From positions 310,270 through 374,269 of the forward strand of contig CACRXP010000641.1 in NCBI GenBank assembly GCA_902702965.1: 64,000 nucleotides of DNA, written 5' to 3'. Positions 33,101 to 43,324 of the stretch are shown here, one piece after another. The position numbers and the translations under genes were made by a program. This DNA is from Spirometra erinaceieuropaei (Eukaryota; Platyhelminthes; Cestoda; Diphyllobothriidea; Diphyllobothriidae). How positions within the stretch are numbered: position 1 is the first letter of the stretch; each line of letters starts with the position of its first letter. Below the pieces are notes generated by a model. The model was not told where the DNA came from. It saw only the letters and a list, made by a program, of their open reading frames with translations, and searched no databases.

Positions 33101-36100
33101 TGGGTTGGTCAATTTAAGGTAGTGTGAGACAGTGAGGAAAAAACATTGGAAATCGTCGATCAAGAGCTGTGGCGCAAATAAACACATTCGGCCAAATATG
33201 TCTACTATAAAGCATTTAGTAGCAAAATAAAACAGCAACGAAAAACCGACGCTCGGAATGACGCAGTTGAGTTGGTTCTCAGCTTATAGGGCGCTCCCCT
33301 GGTCGGCTGCATTTCTCAACCTTTCTTCGAGAGGGCATGTTAGGGAATAATTTCAGTTAAGGATTTCCATAATATCATAAGTTTAAAGCGCATTCCCAAA
33401 TCAGGTTTGCTTTCGTGAACGTCTGGAGAAGGACAAAACAAGAACCGATATAGTTTCTGAGAAGCGGCATACACAGTTAAGTTGACATTGAACATAAGGG
33501 GGCCTACCAGATATTTCTGAATAAGTAATTTCATCCTCTACCTTTCGGTTTAAAGTATTTTTAAGGAAACGGGGCCGAATTTAAAGAAGTGTAAATGGGG
33601 CCTTTATTTTTACCGACTGTGCGAACGTGTGGGGACATTTGCGACGAAAAATCGCATATAAGACATAATTAAGTGGTTCAACGGGATCTTCGCATCATTT
33701 TGAGATCCGACACACTTTGCAAACGCTGACTCGACACAGCATAGAGCGAATTAAGTTCGCCTTTATATTACCACGGTTCTTTTATACTGTGCAGTTTGAA
33801 AAAGTAATTGTTTAACTACTTACTAAGGCAATGAAGACCCCCCGATCTCGATCACTTTTTAATAAATGGGTATACTCTGCTCCTCGACGGATAATGCTAT
33901 AACTGTATGGTTGACCTCATGTCCGGAAACACAACTGCGTCTAGCAAAATCATTCGGTATTCCATGAAAATTGCGGTTTACCGTGAAAACTTGTCAAGTT
34001 TGCTACATATTTTTATCGGTGATCCCAAAATGTCTTTATTCCTTTCTGGAATCAGATTAGATAGCTTTATCTTTCAGTCACATAACTCTTAAGTAAAGTG
34101 TTTGCAGGTGACAGAGCTTGAATCCTTAACAGGACTTGCAAAACATCTTATCCATGATCCTTCCCAACTGATGTTCACAATTTAAGCCACCTGCTAGTTT
34201 GCGGCTATCGAATAATGACAACCTGGTCATGCATCACCGTTCCAACCTTTTAAGTATATTTATGTAGCAACATTAATATGCCAATATCTCCACGACCAAG
34301 CTATAAGGAAAGTCCAACCGCTAGTGCTTAATGGTGGATGCCCACGTCTTTGCCAACGAAGGGCTCAAAGGTTACATTACCGATAATATGACTTGCTCTG
34401 GTATGCATAAGAGACACCTCACAGGCGACCGACTTCACTTCTGCAGAGGTAGGTGTCGATAATTTACACTAGTTTAACATCTATTATACGTAACTCAATC
34501 AAAACATCAAAGGTGTGCCAAATTCAAAGGAGCAGACGGGACGTCGAATTATTACGAGTGACTGCCCGCAACTTCGAGATGGTCCACGTGTTTAACTTTG
34601 CGGCCACCAAGAAAATAGCCCAAACTAAAGATGTGACAAGGCGATAACTTACTAAAACCTGCATCTTTTGTAGGAATTCAGTATATCGACATATGAATCG
34701 GACACCGATCTACAGAGTCCTATGTAGGCATTGATGTTTGGTCGCTGATCGTCCTCTTGAATAACACTTTAACTGTTTCTATCTCAGATAGTGGGCTCCT
34801 GTACAAGGCGGCTGTTCAGAAAAATAAACAAATCGTTCCATTGGTCGATCAGCTTTCTACTTTCTTTGTCATGCGTATGTGGGATTCGGACATTCGTTCC
34901 AGCTTATACGCAGTTTTTGTAGCTTTTTTAAACCACATCTAACTCCATAGTGCATGTGCGTCTGTAGATGTAAGCAAAGAATGCAAATAAACGACTGTCT
35001 GAAACGATGACAGCCGCAAATATCATGCGACAAAGCTGCCTAACTATCCACACGCAGACAATCACCCGTTCCAGTGACTACCTTTCTGCTCCCTCGACAC
35101 TGAGAGTAATTTTTTTTCATTTCACCTACCGCTCAAGGACTCTATCTAAACAATACTTTCCCCTTGTCCGAATTTTGTTAATCATTTCGATAGTAATATA
35201 AATGCAGAGGCCTGTTGATTATTTGTCGCAAGCTAACAAGAACTCACCAAATTGTCTTTTAAAGAGAGTTCGGTTGTTATTTTGACAGCTTAACTGGACA
35301 AAGTGTCCGGCAGTCTGGTAAAATGTCATTCGAAAATCATTAATGCTTTACCGCGGCAGATGTTTATATCGACAGTTGAAATATCTCTTGCCCGTACCGG
35401 TTTCGTGTCGGGGATGCCCTGGACAGACATGAGCCAGATAAGGGCTTAACAGGAATCAACAGTACAGCATAAATCCCCCTTAGTCCATAACAAATCCCAG
35501 ACAAGGGGAAGGGGATTTGAAGGCACCCTTAGTAGCAGATTCACACCGAGCCAACGTGAACACAAATTCCCTATCTTCTATTCGGTTTGTCGCAAACGAC
35601 GTCACTTCCGACCTGTATGCAAGACGAATGAACGTCGTTCGGTTTTTAAGAAAATAATTTCAAATTTCATCTGTTATTACAATTGCATTTGAGTTCCCGA
35701 ACGTCATGTTGTATGTTTTCTATGCAAGTGGATATCACACATTGCTGCAAACTATTTAAAAGAAGTCGTATGTGCTTTTTATAGTTTGGTGATGGATAAG
35801 TTCCTTATTGTTCATTTGAAAAGCAGCGCTTATAAATGCGCTTATGTGCTGATTGGATATTCATCAGTCTTGGAAAATTTTAGAGGCAAGCTTATAAAGA
35901 GTAGCAACCAGAAAAAGCTCTTAGAAACGCACGCTCACAATCGATAAAATCGAATCATAAATATGGCGAAACGACTGTGCATGACACACGAATAATAAAG
36001 TCTTGAAGACCCGTGCTACTGTTTGCAGTTTTGAGAGGACTTACACGAAAATGCGATCGTTGTTCATATGTAGAGTACAAATTATAGAAGATCATTTGGG

Positions 36101-36309
36101 GAATACTCGTTCATTAACAAGACACCAATGAGAATAAAATTTGCGAATGTTGAATTTTGCCGTTTAGTGTAACATTACCGCTGCTGTTTGCATCTTTTAT
36201 TGTTCTTCCTTCGTGATTATCATGATATTAGTAATTCAGACAGACATTGACTAAATTCACTTTTCGATTGGTTAGGAACTTGTGGATGTAAGTACAGTGA
36301 GTGACCTAT
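30196..36309. other. Long unassigned interval
   Basis: Six kilobases without a supported gene. A short CTG/TTG-rich tract lies at about 30538-30595. Open frames (for example 30833-31102 +) are short and show no family resemblance. No matching duplicated block was recognised here, so this stretch interrupts the array. Confidence 0.45.
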
Positions 36310-36600
36310 CTCATGAAATGTTGACTGAAATTCTGAAACATGTTTTCGATTAGGAAGGATCGCTTAGTCGCGGTTGTAATACTAATTATCTTGCGGCATT
36401 TCGGACTCGCCAGGATGTCAGCTTTTAAATACACTGCTTTTTATTCCCCTGTAAAAAGCGCACTCGGTAAAAAATGACTACTTATGTAGCATGCATTTTT
36501 TTATATTGATTTTCGATAGTCTTGCAAATTCAAATATATCTTATAAAAAACAAAAACAAAAATATGCTTTCTTTCAGTCAATTAATAGACAATCACGTCT
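36310..36600 (+). repeat. Foldback-family related repeat, copy
   Basis: Third copy of the ordered blocks at 18764 and 24507: CTCATGAAATGTTGACTGAAA, ACTAATTATCTTGCGGCA, GACTCGCCAGGATGTCAGCTTTT, GACTACTTATGTAGCATGCA, TTGATTTTCGATAGTCTTG. It runs directly into the gene-family exon relic. Confidence 0.6.
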
Positions 36601-36650
36601 TCTTTATATTTCTTATTTGAATCATAGATTTTTTTACCTTTCTTATGAAG

Positions 36651-36874
36651 TGAAAGGCTGGTGGATCAAAACTTATAACGGAATTTCGGAGAACATAGGA
36701 ACAGGCCCTGCAATTTCTGACTGCAGCATTGAAAACGTTTCCTTTACAATGAAAACCGGACAATGCTGCAAAGACATCAACTTGTCCAACAGGAATATTC
36801 ATGGGCGGCTTTTAGAAAGTCATCTCATATGGAGTCTAGCGTATTAAAGGCTGGGCATACCACTGGCCCGTTGA
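36651..36874 (+). pseudogene. Broken gene-family copy 5, last exon only
   Basis: After TCTTATGAAG, which stands in place of the usual acceptor, the exon begins TGA where the family has TGG. About 40 bp are deleted in the first third. The remainder reads SDCSIENVSFTMKTGQ, then NLSNRNIHGRLLESHLIWSL, which aligns to residues 112 onward of the intact copies. A TAA near 36845 stops it before the usual end, and the terminal TGA position survives at 36872. No first exon is found upstream, where a repeat lies instead. Confidence 0.8.
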
Positions 36875-37408
36875 CAGATTTGTAATAAAATTTCTAAGGT
36901 TTCCCAGATCCCAGTTTTAATGTTTATCTAGGGCTGGATTGCACTAGTATTTACACTGCATTCCGTGCTGCCATAAATATGTGGCTTTTCTAAATATAAA
37001 ACACATTTTGTCCAGAGGAGACATAATTTAATGCAAGTTGTGTTGCATTACGACAATTTAGAATCAAGCTTCTTATTAAGAACTTGATATTGATGTAAGA
37101 ACTCGTTAACCTAAAAAAACAGTTCTAAAGATATTCCCAGAATTGTGAAAGGTCTAAAGCTTTAATTTGTCGCTTACTAATTTAAAATTTCGAGATAGTG
37201 AATTGCATGTGCCAGCAAGATGCATAATTTACACGGAAAGGTAACTTGCCTTCTAAAATTATACGTATTTAACACGGCTTTGCAAATACATGATGCACGT
37301 CAGCCACCTCACATCTTGTGAAACGCCCATAGCTAGACAAGCCGAGAATTGGATAGGCCGTTGAATATTTCTGTTAGAAAAATTGATTTGAAAACAATTC
37401 GCTTACTT

Positions 37409-37895
37409 TGTAGCAGCCGCTCCAGCCCCCCCTTTTCTCTGGCTCCGTGTTGTCGGTCGATGGCCGCGACAAGCACTGACAGGCCGCTGACACACGACCA
37501 CCCCCGCCGGCTAGAACTGGGGCACCTCCTGTCCAGCTGCAGTGACCCCCGGCTGCCCTCACAAACTAGTATCACCTAACGCGCGTCGAACGCTTTGGCT
37601 TGTTTCCCGTGAGGCCTTGTGAGTATGCGCCTTCCATTCCTCCCCTAATTTGTCCAATCACACGACCACCACTCAGACAGTCATTCCCCCCTTCCTGCTG
37701 ACCCAGACACACACGCCCGCGTAATGACACACCGCGACTGACTCTCTCCGTGAACGGACGCTTTTCTCTGTTGCAAGCAAACAGCCAACTTACGGCAACC
37801 TGACCTGTGTACAGAATAAACTAGTCCTCACAGCTCCCTGACTTCTATCATTAGACGAAACGGACTTATTGTGTGTGGTTTAAGTTGATCTCACA
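37409..37895 (-). repeat. LTR-like dispersed repeat, copy 2 (inverted)
   Basis: Reverse-complement counterpart of 9468-9944, 487 bp, with the same TGTGAGATCAACTT start (at 37895) and TACA end (at 37409). It contains GGACAAATTAGGGGAGGAAT and GGCGGTCAA outside the start. Different flanks on the other side show independent insertions or truncations. Confidence 0.6.
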
Positions 37896-39559
37896 TCCTT
37901 GACCGCCACAACTTTGTCGGAGCCATTTTAAAAACAAATGTAAGGCAAGCTTCAATACATCATAAATGTGCCAAAATACTTAGTGGTTATTGAACGCAAC
38001 CAACATTTGTTTCGTGCGCCGTAATCCATGCTTTGAAGTCAACCACCAAATGTAATAGTTGACTGCAATTCTCAAGTGGCATAAATTAGTTCCTCAACCT
38101 ACTTTAGCTATGACAGGATCATTTTTATTACATAACGGTCTAATGTTTGCGAAACGCAGACAGAAAATGACGCAAAAACGCATAGAACATAAAGATATCC
38201 AACTGCATTGCCGTTGGCGCAGTAGGTTTAAGCAGGCTAATTTCAATTCAAATCACAATGTTCAAAATAAGAAAGCAGGGACTGGAATTAAGCAATCATA
38301 GCAGGTTCATATGTCATCAGAAGAGGTAAAAAAGGCCGTTTTTGGGCAAGAGTACGTTTTACCCTATAGACAGAACTACAATACCCGATCATTATGCATT
38401 AAATGTGTGTGTCTTCACAGCAAACGTTGTCACAACGTGTGTCATTGATTAAATAATATGATATTTTCCATTTTAATTCTAAATACGTTTATAACAACGA
38501 GGGATGAATTAAAAACGTAAAAGCGTAAAAGATAACGCTAAATTTAACTTTACGATTTCACTATTAATCCAATATTTTGGTATGCCCTTGTTGTTGCCAA
38601 CTGTCCAGTAGCGCACACATAAATTTTTCTGCATCATCAAGAGCGTGACTACTGGGTTGTGTAATTTAAACGAATAAACGAATAAACGTGGTGATTATTG
38701 GGTTCGCGTTAAGTGTGCTAGAAAATCTCGAGAGACGCAGTTTCTAGAAATATAATTACACCGGTGTCAATTACTATATTAAGAGTAAATGTTAATATTT
38801 GAGATATAGTGTGCATCTTGTCATTAAACGTGTAGTGGATGTACAGAGTTGCATAAAACTACACAGAACCTCACACTAAATAAACTCTTAACTTTATTAA
38901 CTGTCATATAATGGGGGTGACCGAGAAGGAGTGCTTGCTAAAACCGGTGTACACTCGTGACTAATATACAGAGAAAATCGTGTTGCGAGATAAATTATGT
39001 CATCGCCTTTAAAATCTCACCCATTTTAATCAAAAACGAGATATGCAACTCGGCTAATGTATGGCAATTATGGTTTTGCGCGTACGTGTACATTGTGATA
39101 TTGCGTTACCATTTTTCGAAAATGTTGAAATAACGCAATCTAAATAAAGATAATGTTGTAAACCGCGTCGCGATTATTTTATTTAAAAAAACAATGGAGA
39201 GTACAGTGCATAACATCGCTTAAATTTAAATGGATATGGTGACTGTACTGGAAAACAATTGAATAAACTCGGGTGTGTTTAAAATTCATACTTCGCAAAC
39301 AAGGCCTGAGTAGCTTTCTTAGACATAACATAAAACCTGCTTTCAGTGTTCACCAACCGTAAACATTTCTGCCAGTTTAATGACCTCTACAAAGCGTCGC
39401 CATAAAACACAGTATTCTCACGAGAATGTAACTACCAGCACTCCATTTGATTCGGGCGACCCTATTCGAAATGAACACGAATTACGACAGTGTTCACATT
39501 AAGTACGTATAAAGCATTTATGCCTGCATTTCTGTAAATGGGAGATTAGAATTACACAA
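37896..39559. other. No recognisable feature
   Basis: AT-rich. A plus-strand frame of 80 codons at 38059-38301 has no recognised relatives. Confidence 0.45.
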
Positions 39560-40330
39560 GGTCAGAGTCTGTGTTATTTCATAAGATAATTCCTGGTTAC
39601 AACTTTAAAAAAGCAAAAATGCAGAGTTCCCGGTACTATCAAAATTCGCAGCAACGTATAACTTCGAGCTGTCACTGTGTTACAAAGATAGCGAATGCCA
39701 ATTATGCTGTAATTTGCATTAAGAAACATAAGTCGAAACAAATTAGGAAGATCATTGTTTACTATACACAGATTAATTAATTAAAATGAAACCTAAAAAC
39801 GCAACTTAGGAAAGAATATAGTAAACGTACACACATAATGATGATTAAATATAAGCGATGAGTCCTATTATGGCAATTTTCGACAAAGTACTAGCTGCTT
39901 TTTTACTGCAGAAACTGCATCCTTTGTGATTTACCCCAATAACTGCCCTCTGTTATGCTCTTACAAAGTCAGTGGGTCGGCAGACGACAGATTTCCTTGC
40001 GACAGAGGCAAATGGATGCAGAAAAACAGAATGGTTTCGTAAAGTGATTTGAAGAAAGTAGACGCTTTGAATGAAAACACATTAAGAACCGCAACTCCAA
40101 GCAAGTGCCCGTCGTCTATCTTGATGTTACGAAAAAACTCCCATAGATCATCAAAATGCGTTCAGACGGGCAGCCTCAACCTGCACGAGTTAGTTATCAT
40201 GCGAAATCTGCCCAAGACACGTAGGTCGACTGCTGTGTATTCAACCTCATAAACTATTGACCTCAAGTTGCACACGATTTAGACGCGCGCGGGTAGAGAA
40301 TTTGACTGATCTGACTGTTAATCGATTATG
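39560..40330 (+). repeat. Segmental duplicate block A, copy 2
   Basis: Counterpart of 230-950 in the same orientation; see the shared GAGGCAAATGGATGCAGAAAA and CATAGATCATCAAAATG runs. The reading frames of the two copies do not agree. Confidence 0.6.
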
Positions 40331-40599
40331 CAATCGCCTGTTTTCTTCACACTGCGGTGTGTGAATTGAACTTTTTAGGTTCACTTAAGCACACAGTCGT
40401 ACATGTAGTTGCGCGTTCACGGAACAACTGTTTTAAAGAAGCTGTCATTTAATAAACTGTTGTCCGTTTACTTATTTTCTGGAACAGTGAATTAGTATAG
40501 ATTGGTCCCGCATCACCGTGAGGCTTTAATTTGACTGCAAAGCACCCTCACTAAACATCATGTAGACTCCTTGGTACGACGTTTGCATTTCTTGACTTG

Positions 40600-40890
40600 A
40601 TTTGTATCCAGAACGTAAAATATTCCATAATATCATGATTACAGTTGAGAGGCAGAAGAACGTCAAGAATCAGGTCACATACTATCAACCAATTTGATTT
40701 TCTTTACACACCTATTGCGATTTACACTGAAATGCACATTGTTATTCAAATGTAAAGTTGACACTTAAAATCACGGTTGCTGGAAAATCACCAATTTAAA
40801 ATGTTGGATGTAGACGCTCCGCTGCCGGTCGTCGTTTTTATTTTGAATTTTTTGGTTACAGTCATTGGCTGTAGTACCAGACCTTTTGTG
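40600..40890 (+). repeat. Segmental duplicate block B, copy 2
   Basis: Counterpart of 1730-2080, with GTAGACGCTCCGCTGCCGGT as the clearest shared run. It is followed after about 40 bp by the foldback element, whereas copy 1 is followed by block C. Confidence 0.55.
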
Positions 40891-40931
40891 GACTGCTATA
40901 TCCGATTAAATCAAAGATTAGGGGTGCATAT

Positions 40932-41937
40932 ATACAGTAGATGTGCAAACTCATGAAAGGTCAATCAAAATTTCGAAATGCGTTCTCGATTCGAAAAGAA
41001 AAATTAAGAAGTGTTGTTAAATTAATCATGATGCAGCAGACATCTATAATGACTCGATCCCCTCAGGGTGTCGACTTTCGAAAGAACTTATTTTCGGCCG
41101 CATGCAAGATCTATAATCTGCAAATGTGACAACTTAACTAGTATGCAAATTTCTCATTGATTTTCGATGCCCATGAAAATTCAATTATATTTTACAGAAT
41201 ATTTCATGCATAAAACTATTCATTCATTTTTTTATTCGGTAGAAAACCAGGTCTTCTTCCAACTTCATACTCTAAAGAAAATGATAATTCGGTTTTAAAA
41301 AAGTTTCTAATTGTGAGATTATTTAATACCGTTAAATGGCCGCTCATAAAACGTCATGTATCTGCCTTTACGAATGTGGCTTGTAAAGTTAAAAATATTG
41401 CTCTAATCCACAGTCTACATTTATGAACCTCATATGGACTCCTCTTAACACCGTAGAAAAATGCACGGTTTTCCGTACACGGAAAATATACAGCTTGTAG
41501 TTTTTAAAACCCTGAATGCAAGTGTAAATGCAGGTCGGGTTAAAAATTATTCGGGCATTAGAAAAGTTTTTTAAAACCAAATTATACTCTTTTTTGAGAA
41601 TGGAATAGGAAGAAGACGTGCTTTTTTACCGAATAAGTAAAAGAATGAATTCCTTTATATATGTTTGCCATGAAATATAATTGAATTTTCACTGTCATTG
41701 ATAATCAATGAGAAAATTGCATTTTACTTAAGTAATTATTTTTGCAGAGTATAGATCTTGCATGTGGCCGAAAATAAGTTCTTTTGAAAGCCGGCACCCT
41801 GGGGTAACTGGATTTTTATAGATTTATGCTGAATCATGATTAGTTTTACAACACTTCTTAATTTATCTTTTCGAATCGAGAACGCATTTCGAAATTTTGG
41901 TTGCCATTTCATGAGTTAGCACATGTACTGTAGATTT
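40932..41937. repeat. Foldback element, about 1 kb, most complete copy
   Basis: The left arm starts TACAGTAGATGTGCAAACTC and the right arm ends with the near-complement GAGTTAGCACATGTACTGTA. Arms of roughly 380-450 bp carry AAATTTCGAAATGCGTTCTCG, GGCCGCATGCAAGATCTATA and TATTCGGTAGAAAA-type blocks in mirror order. The centre (about 41400-41560) is not palindromic and matches the centre of the copy at 49034 (ACCCTGAATGCAAGTGTAA). No convincing target duplication was seen. Confidence 0.8.
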
Positions 41938-41989
41938 ATTCTAAAGACCGACGTTAATGGAAGACAAATATAAGCTTTTTTGACGAGAT

Positions 41990-42075
41990 CTTACTGACGG
42001 CAAAACAGCTATTTTAGATATTTCGCAAAGAGGTTCTACTGTCATGCGTCTCGTAGAGAAAAGCCATGGTTTAAA
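41990..42075 (+). repeat. Relic of the conserved coding-like motif
   Basis: GGCAAAACAGCTATTTTAGAT onward matches the KTAxxDV part of the motif at 26455-26575 (-), then drifts out of frame. It indicates another degraded duplicate unit between the foldback element and PLE 3. Confidence 0.35.
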
Positions 42076-42210
42076 TTATAATCTTTGTTACGTATGTTTA
42101 TTACAACAGTCCTTAAGTCAGACACTATTGCAAGTTGAATGACACGACATTTCCTACTGACTAATAAATGCTGCTAATACGAGTTAAAATAACAGGCCCA
42201 AAACAATCGC

Positions 42211-43145
42211 GAAGAATGAGACACGATTGCTGGGACAAGAGTTTTATGAGCATAACGTTTCAAATTCCTACTTGAACCCATTATAAGAGACAAAAGGGCG
42301 GTTCATGCAGAGAGAACTGTACAATTTATAGGATGCAGTCACAATGCCGCCGTGGTTCACCCCTCTTCACCAGGGATCGTTGCAATTGATGTGAGGGTTG
42401 TTTAATGGTTGATATTTACGCCGTTAATTGCTGCAATTTTGTCAAGTGTGTTAAATGTTGGTGCAATGATTCCTCCAACAACTGACTCGCTGACGCTGGC
42501 GTTGGGAACAATGTTCACTTGTGCCCTCCACGCGTGGTTAATTAATTCGTCTAGGCATAGTCGCAGCACGTAATATGGTAGGGGAAGTTCATTGCAATTG
42601 TTGATGGACTGGGGGTCAGTGAGCCATGACTCAAGTAGCTCACGGCTCACACGGTTGTCATCTCTAGCGAGAAATTCCGACGCGTCGAATTTGAATTTGT
42701 GGCCGGATCCCGTCGAATGAGCGGCAACTTGAAAATTGGCGTCCATTCTCCTCATGACTGCAGTATATTCAAACATTCGCGTTCGGAGTTGTCTTCCGGT
42801 TTCTCCGACGACTTTGCTTTGTCCGCAACCGCGGAAGATCCGATAAACGACAACAGACATTTTTTGCCGTGACAGCAAGTCCTTTGGTTTTATTATCTGA
42901 TGCCTGGTGGTTGCCTCAGGTATATGTAAAACCGCGATTGCAATTGGCGCGAGAGGGTGGCCGACAGCTTCCAAAACGTTCTTGACTTACGGAAAAGCTC
43001 GCGAAAAAATGGAGGTCGCGCGGTTGCACCGGTTGAGGAAGTTGTGCAGGTAGCCATTGGCTCTGGAAACTCGTCGGACTTATTGTAGTTCAGCGATCTT
43101 GTTTTCTACACGCCGTATGATCATCCACTCACACAACTGTGTCTT
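42211..43145 (-). mobile_element. Penelope-like element 3, GIY-YIG half
   Basis: Its 3' terminus GAAGAATGAGACACGATTGC equals that of PLE 1. The GIY-YIG coding region follows, and then a stretch matching PLE 1 up to about 7320 (CTCGTCGGACTTATTGTAGT near 43073). The RT part is missing. At the ribozyme position the helix II halves GGGTTC/GAATTT and GAAACGT persist but the CTGATGA box has decayed. Confidence 0.85.
42402..42974 (-). CDS. PLE 3 GIY-YIG endonuclease reading frame, 190 codons open
   Basis: One uninterrupted minus-strand frame covers the whole endonuclease domain: VVYRIFRGCGQS (GIY part), VVGETGRQLRTRM (YIG part), then NFQVAAHSTGSGHKFKFDAS, LARDDNRVSRELLESWLTDP and a PLE-typical tail LPLPYYVLRLCLDELI. 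The tyrosine of the YVGETG motif is replaced by Val and the AEH histidine region reads FEY. The catalytic arginine (LRTR) and the glutamate of ELLESW remain. Openness over 190 codons is notable when all other PLE pieces in the window are broken, but active-site change and lack of RT argue against autonomous activity. Confidence 0.8.
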   Translation of the reverse strand: MEAVGHPLAPIAIAVLHIPEATTRHQIIKPKDLLSRQKMSVVVYRIFRGCGQSKVVGETGRQLRTRMFEYTAVMRRMDANFQVAAHSTGSGHKFKFDASEFLARDDNRVSRELLESWLTDPQSINNCNELPLPYYVLRLCLDELINHAWRAQVNIVPNASVSESVVGGIIAPTFNTLDKIAAINGVNINH

Positions 43146-43324
43146 GCTGTAAATGACGACTTTCGATCGTTGCGTAATTCAATACCTCCGACAGCATTGC
43201 GCTCGGTGGCTTCTAAAACGCTGCGGAATGCCATATCTTCGCTAGTTGTGTTGTTTAAGTCCTCTAGAGGTGGCCGCGCAGGTAACGATTTATAAATGCT
43301 TTCGGATAGTTCTTGTACAAACAA
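43130..43324 (-). CDS. Short protein-like frame beyond PLE 3, unrecognised
   Basis: The minus strand encodes about 60 residues including KSLPARPPLEDLNNTTSEDM and FRSVLEATERNAVGGIELRN. The composition is protein-like and less AT-biased than the surroundings. It ends where PLE 3 similarity begins. It might be a captured exon, a PLE-internal segment missing from other copies, or chance. Confidence 0.2.

Noticed and set aside
37333..37579. Mutually overlapping frames on both strands (62-80 codons)
   Set aside because: They fall inside the LTR-like repeat, are not conserved in its partner at 9468-9944, and reflect high GC.
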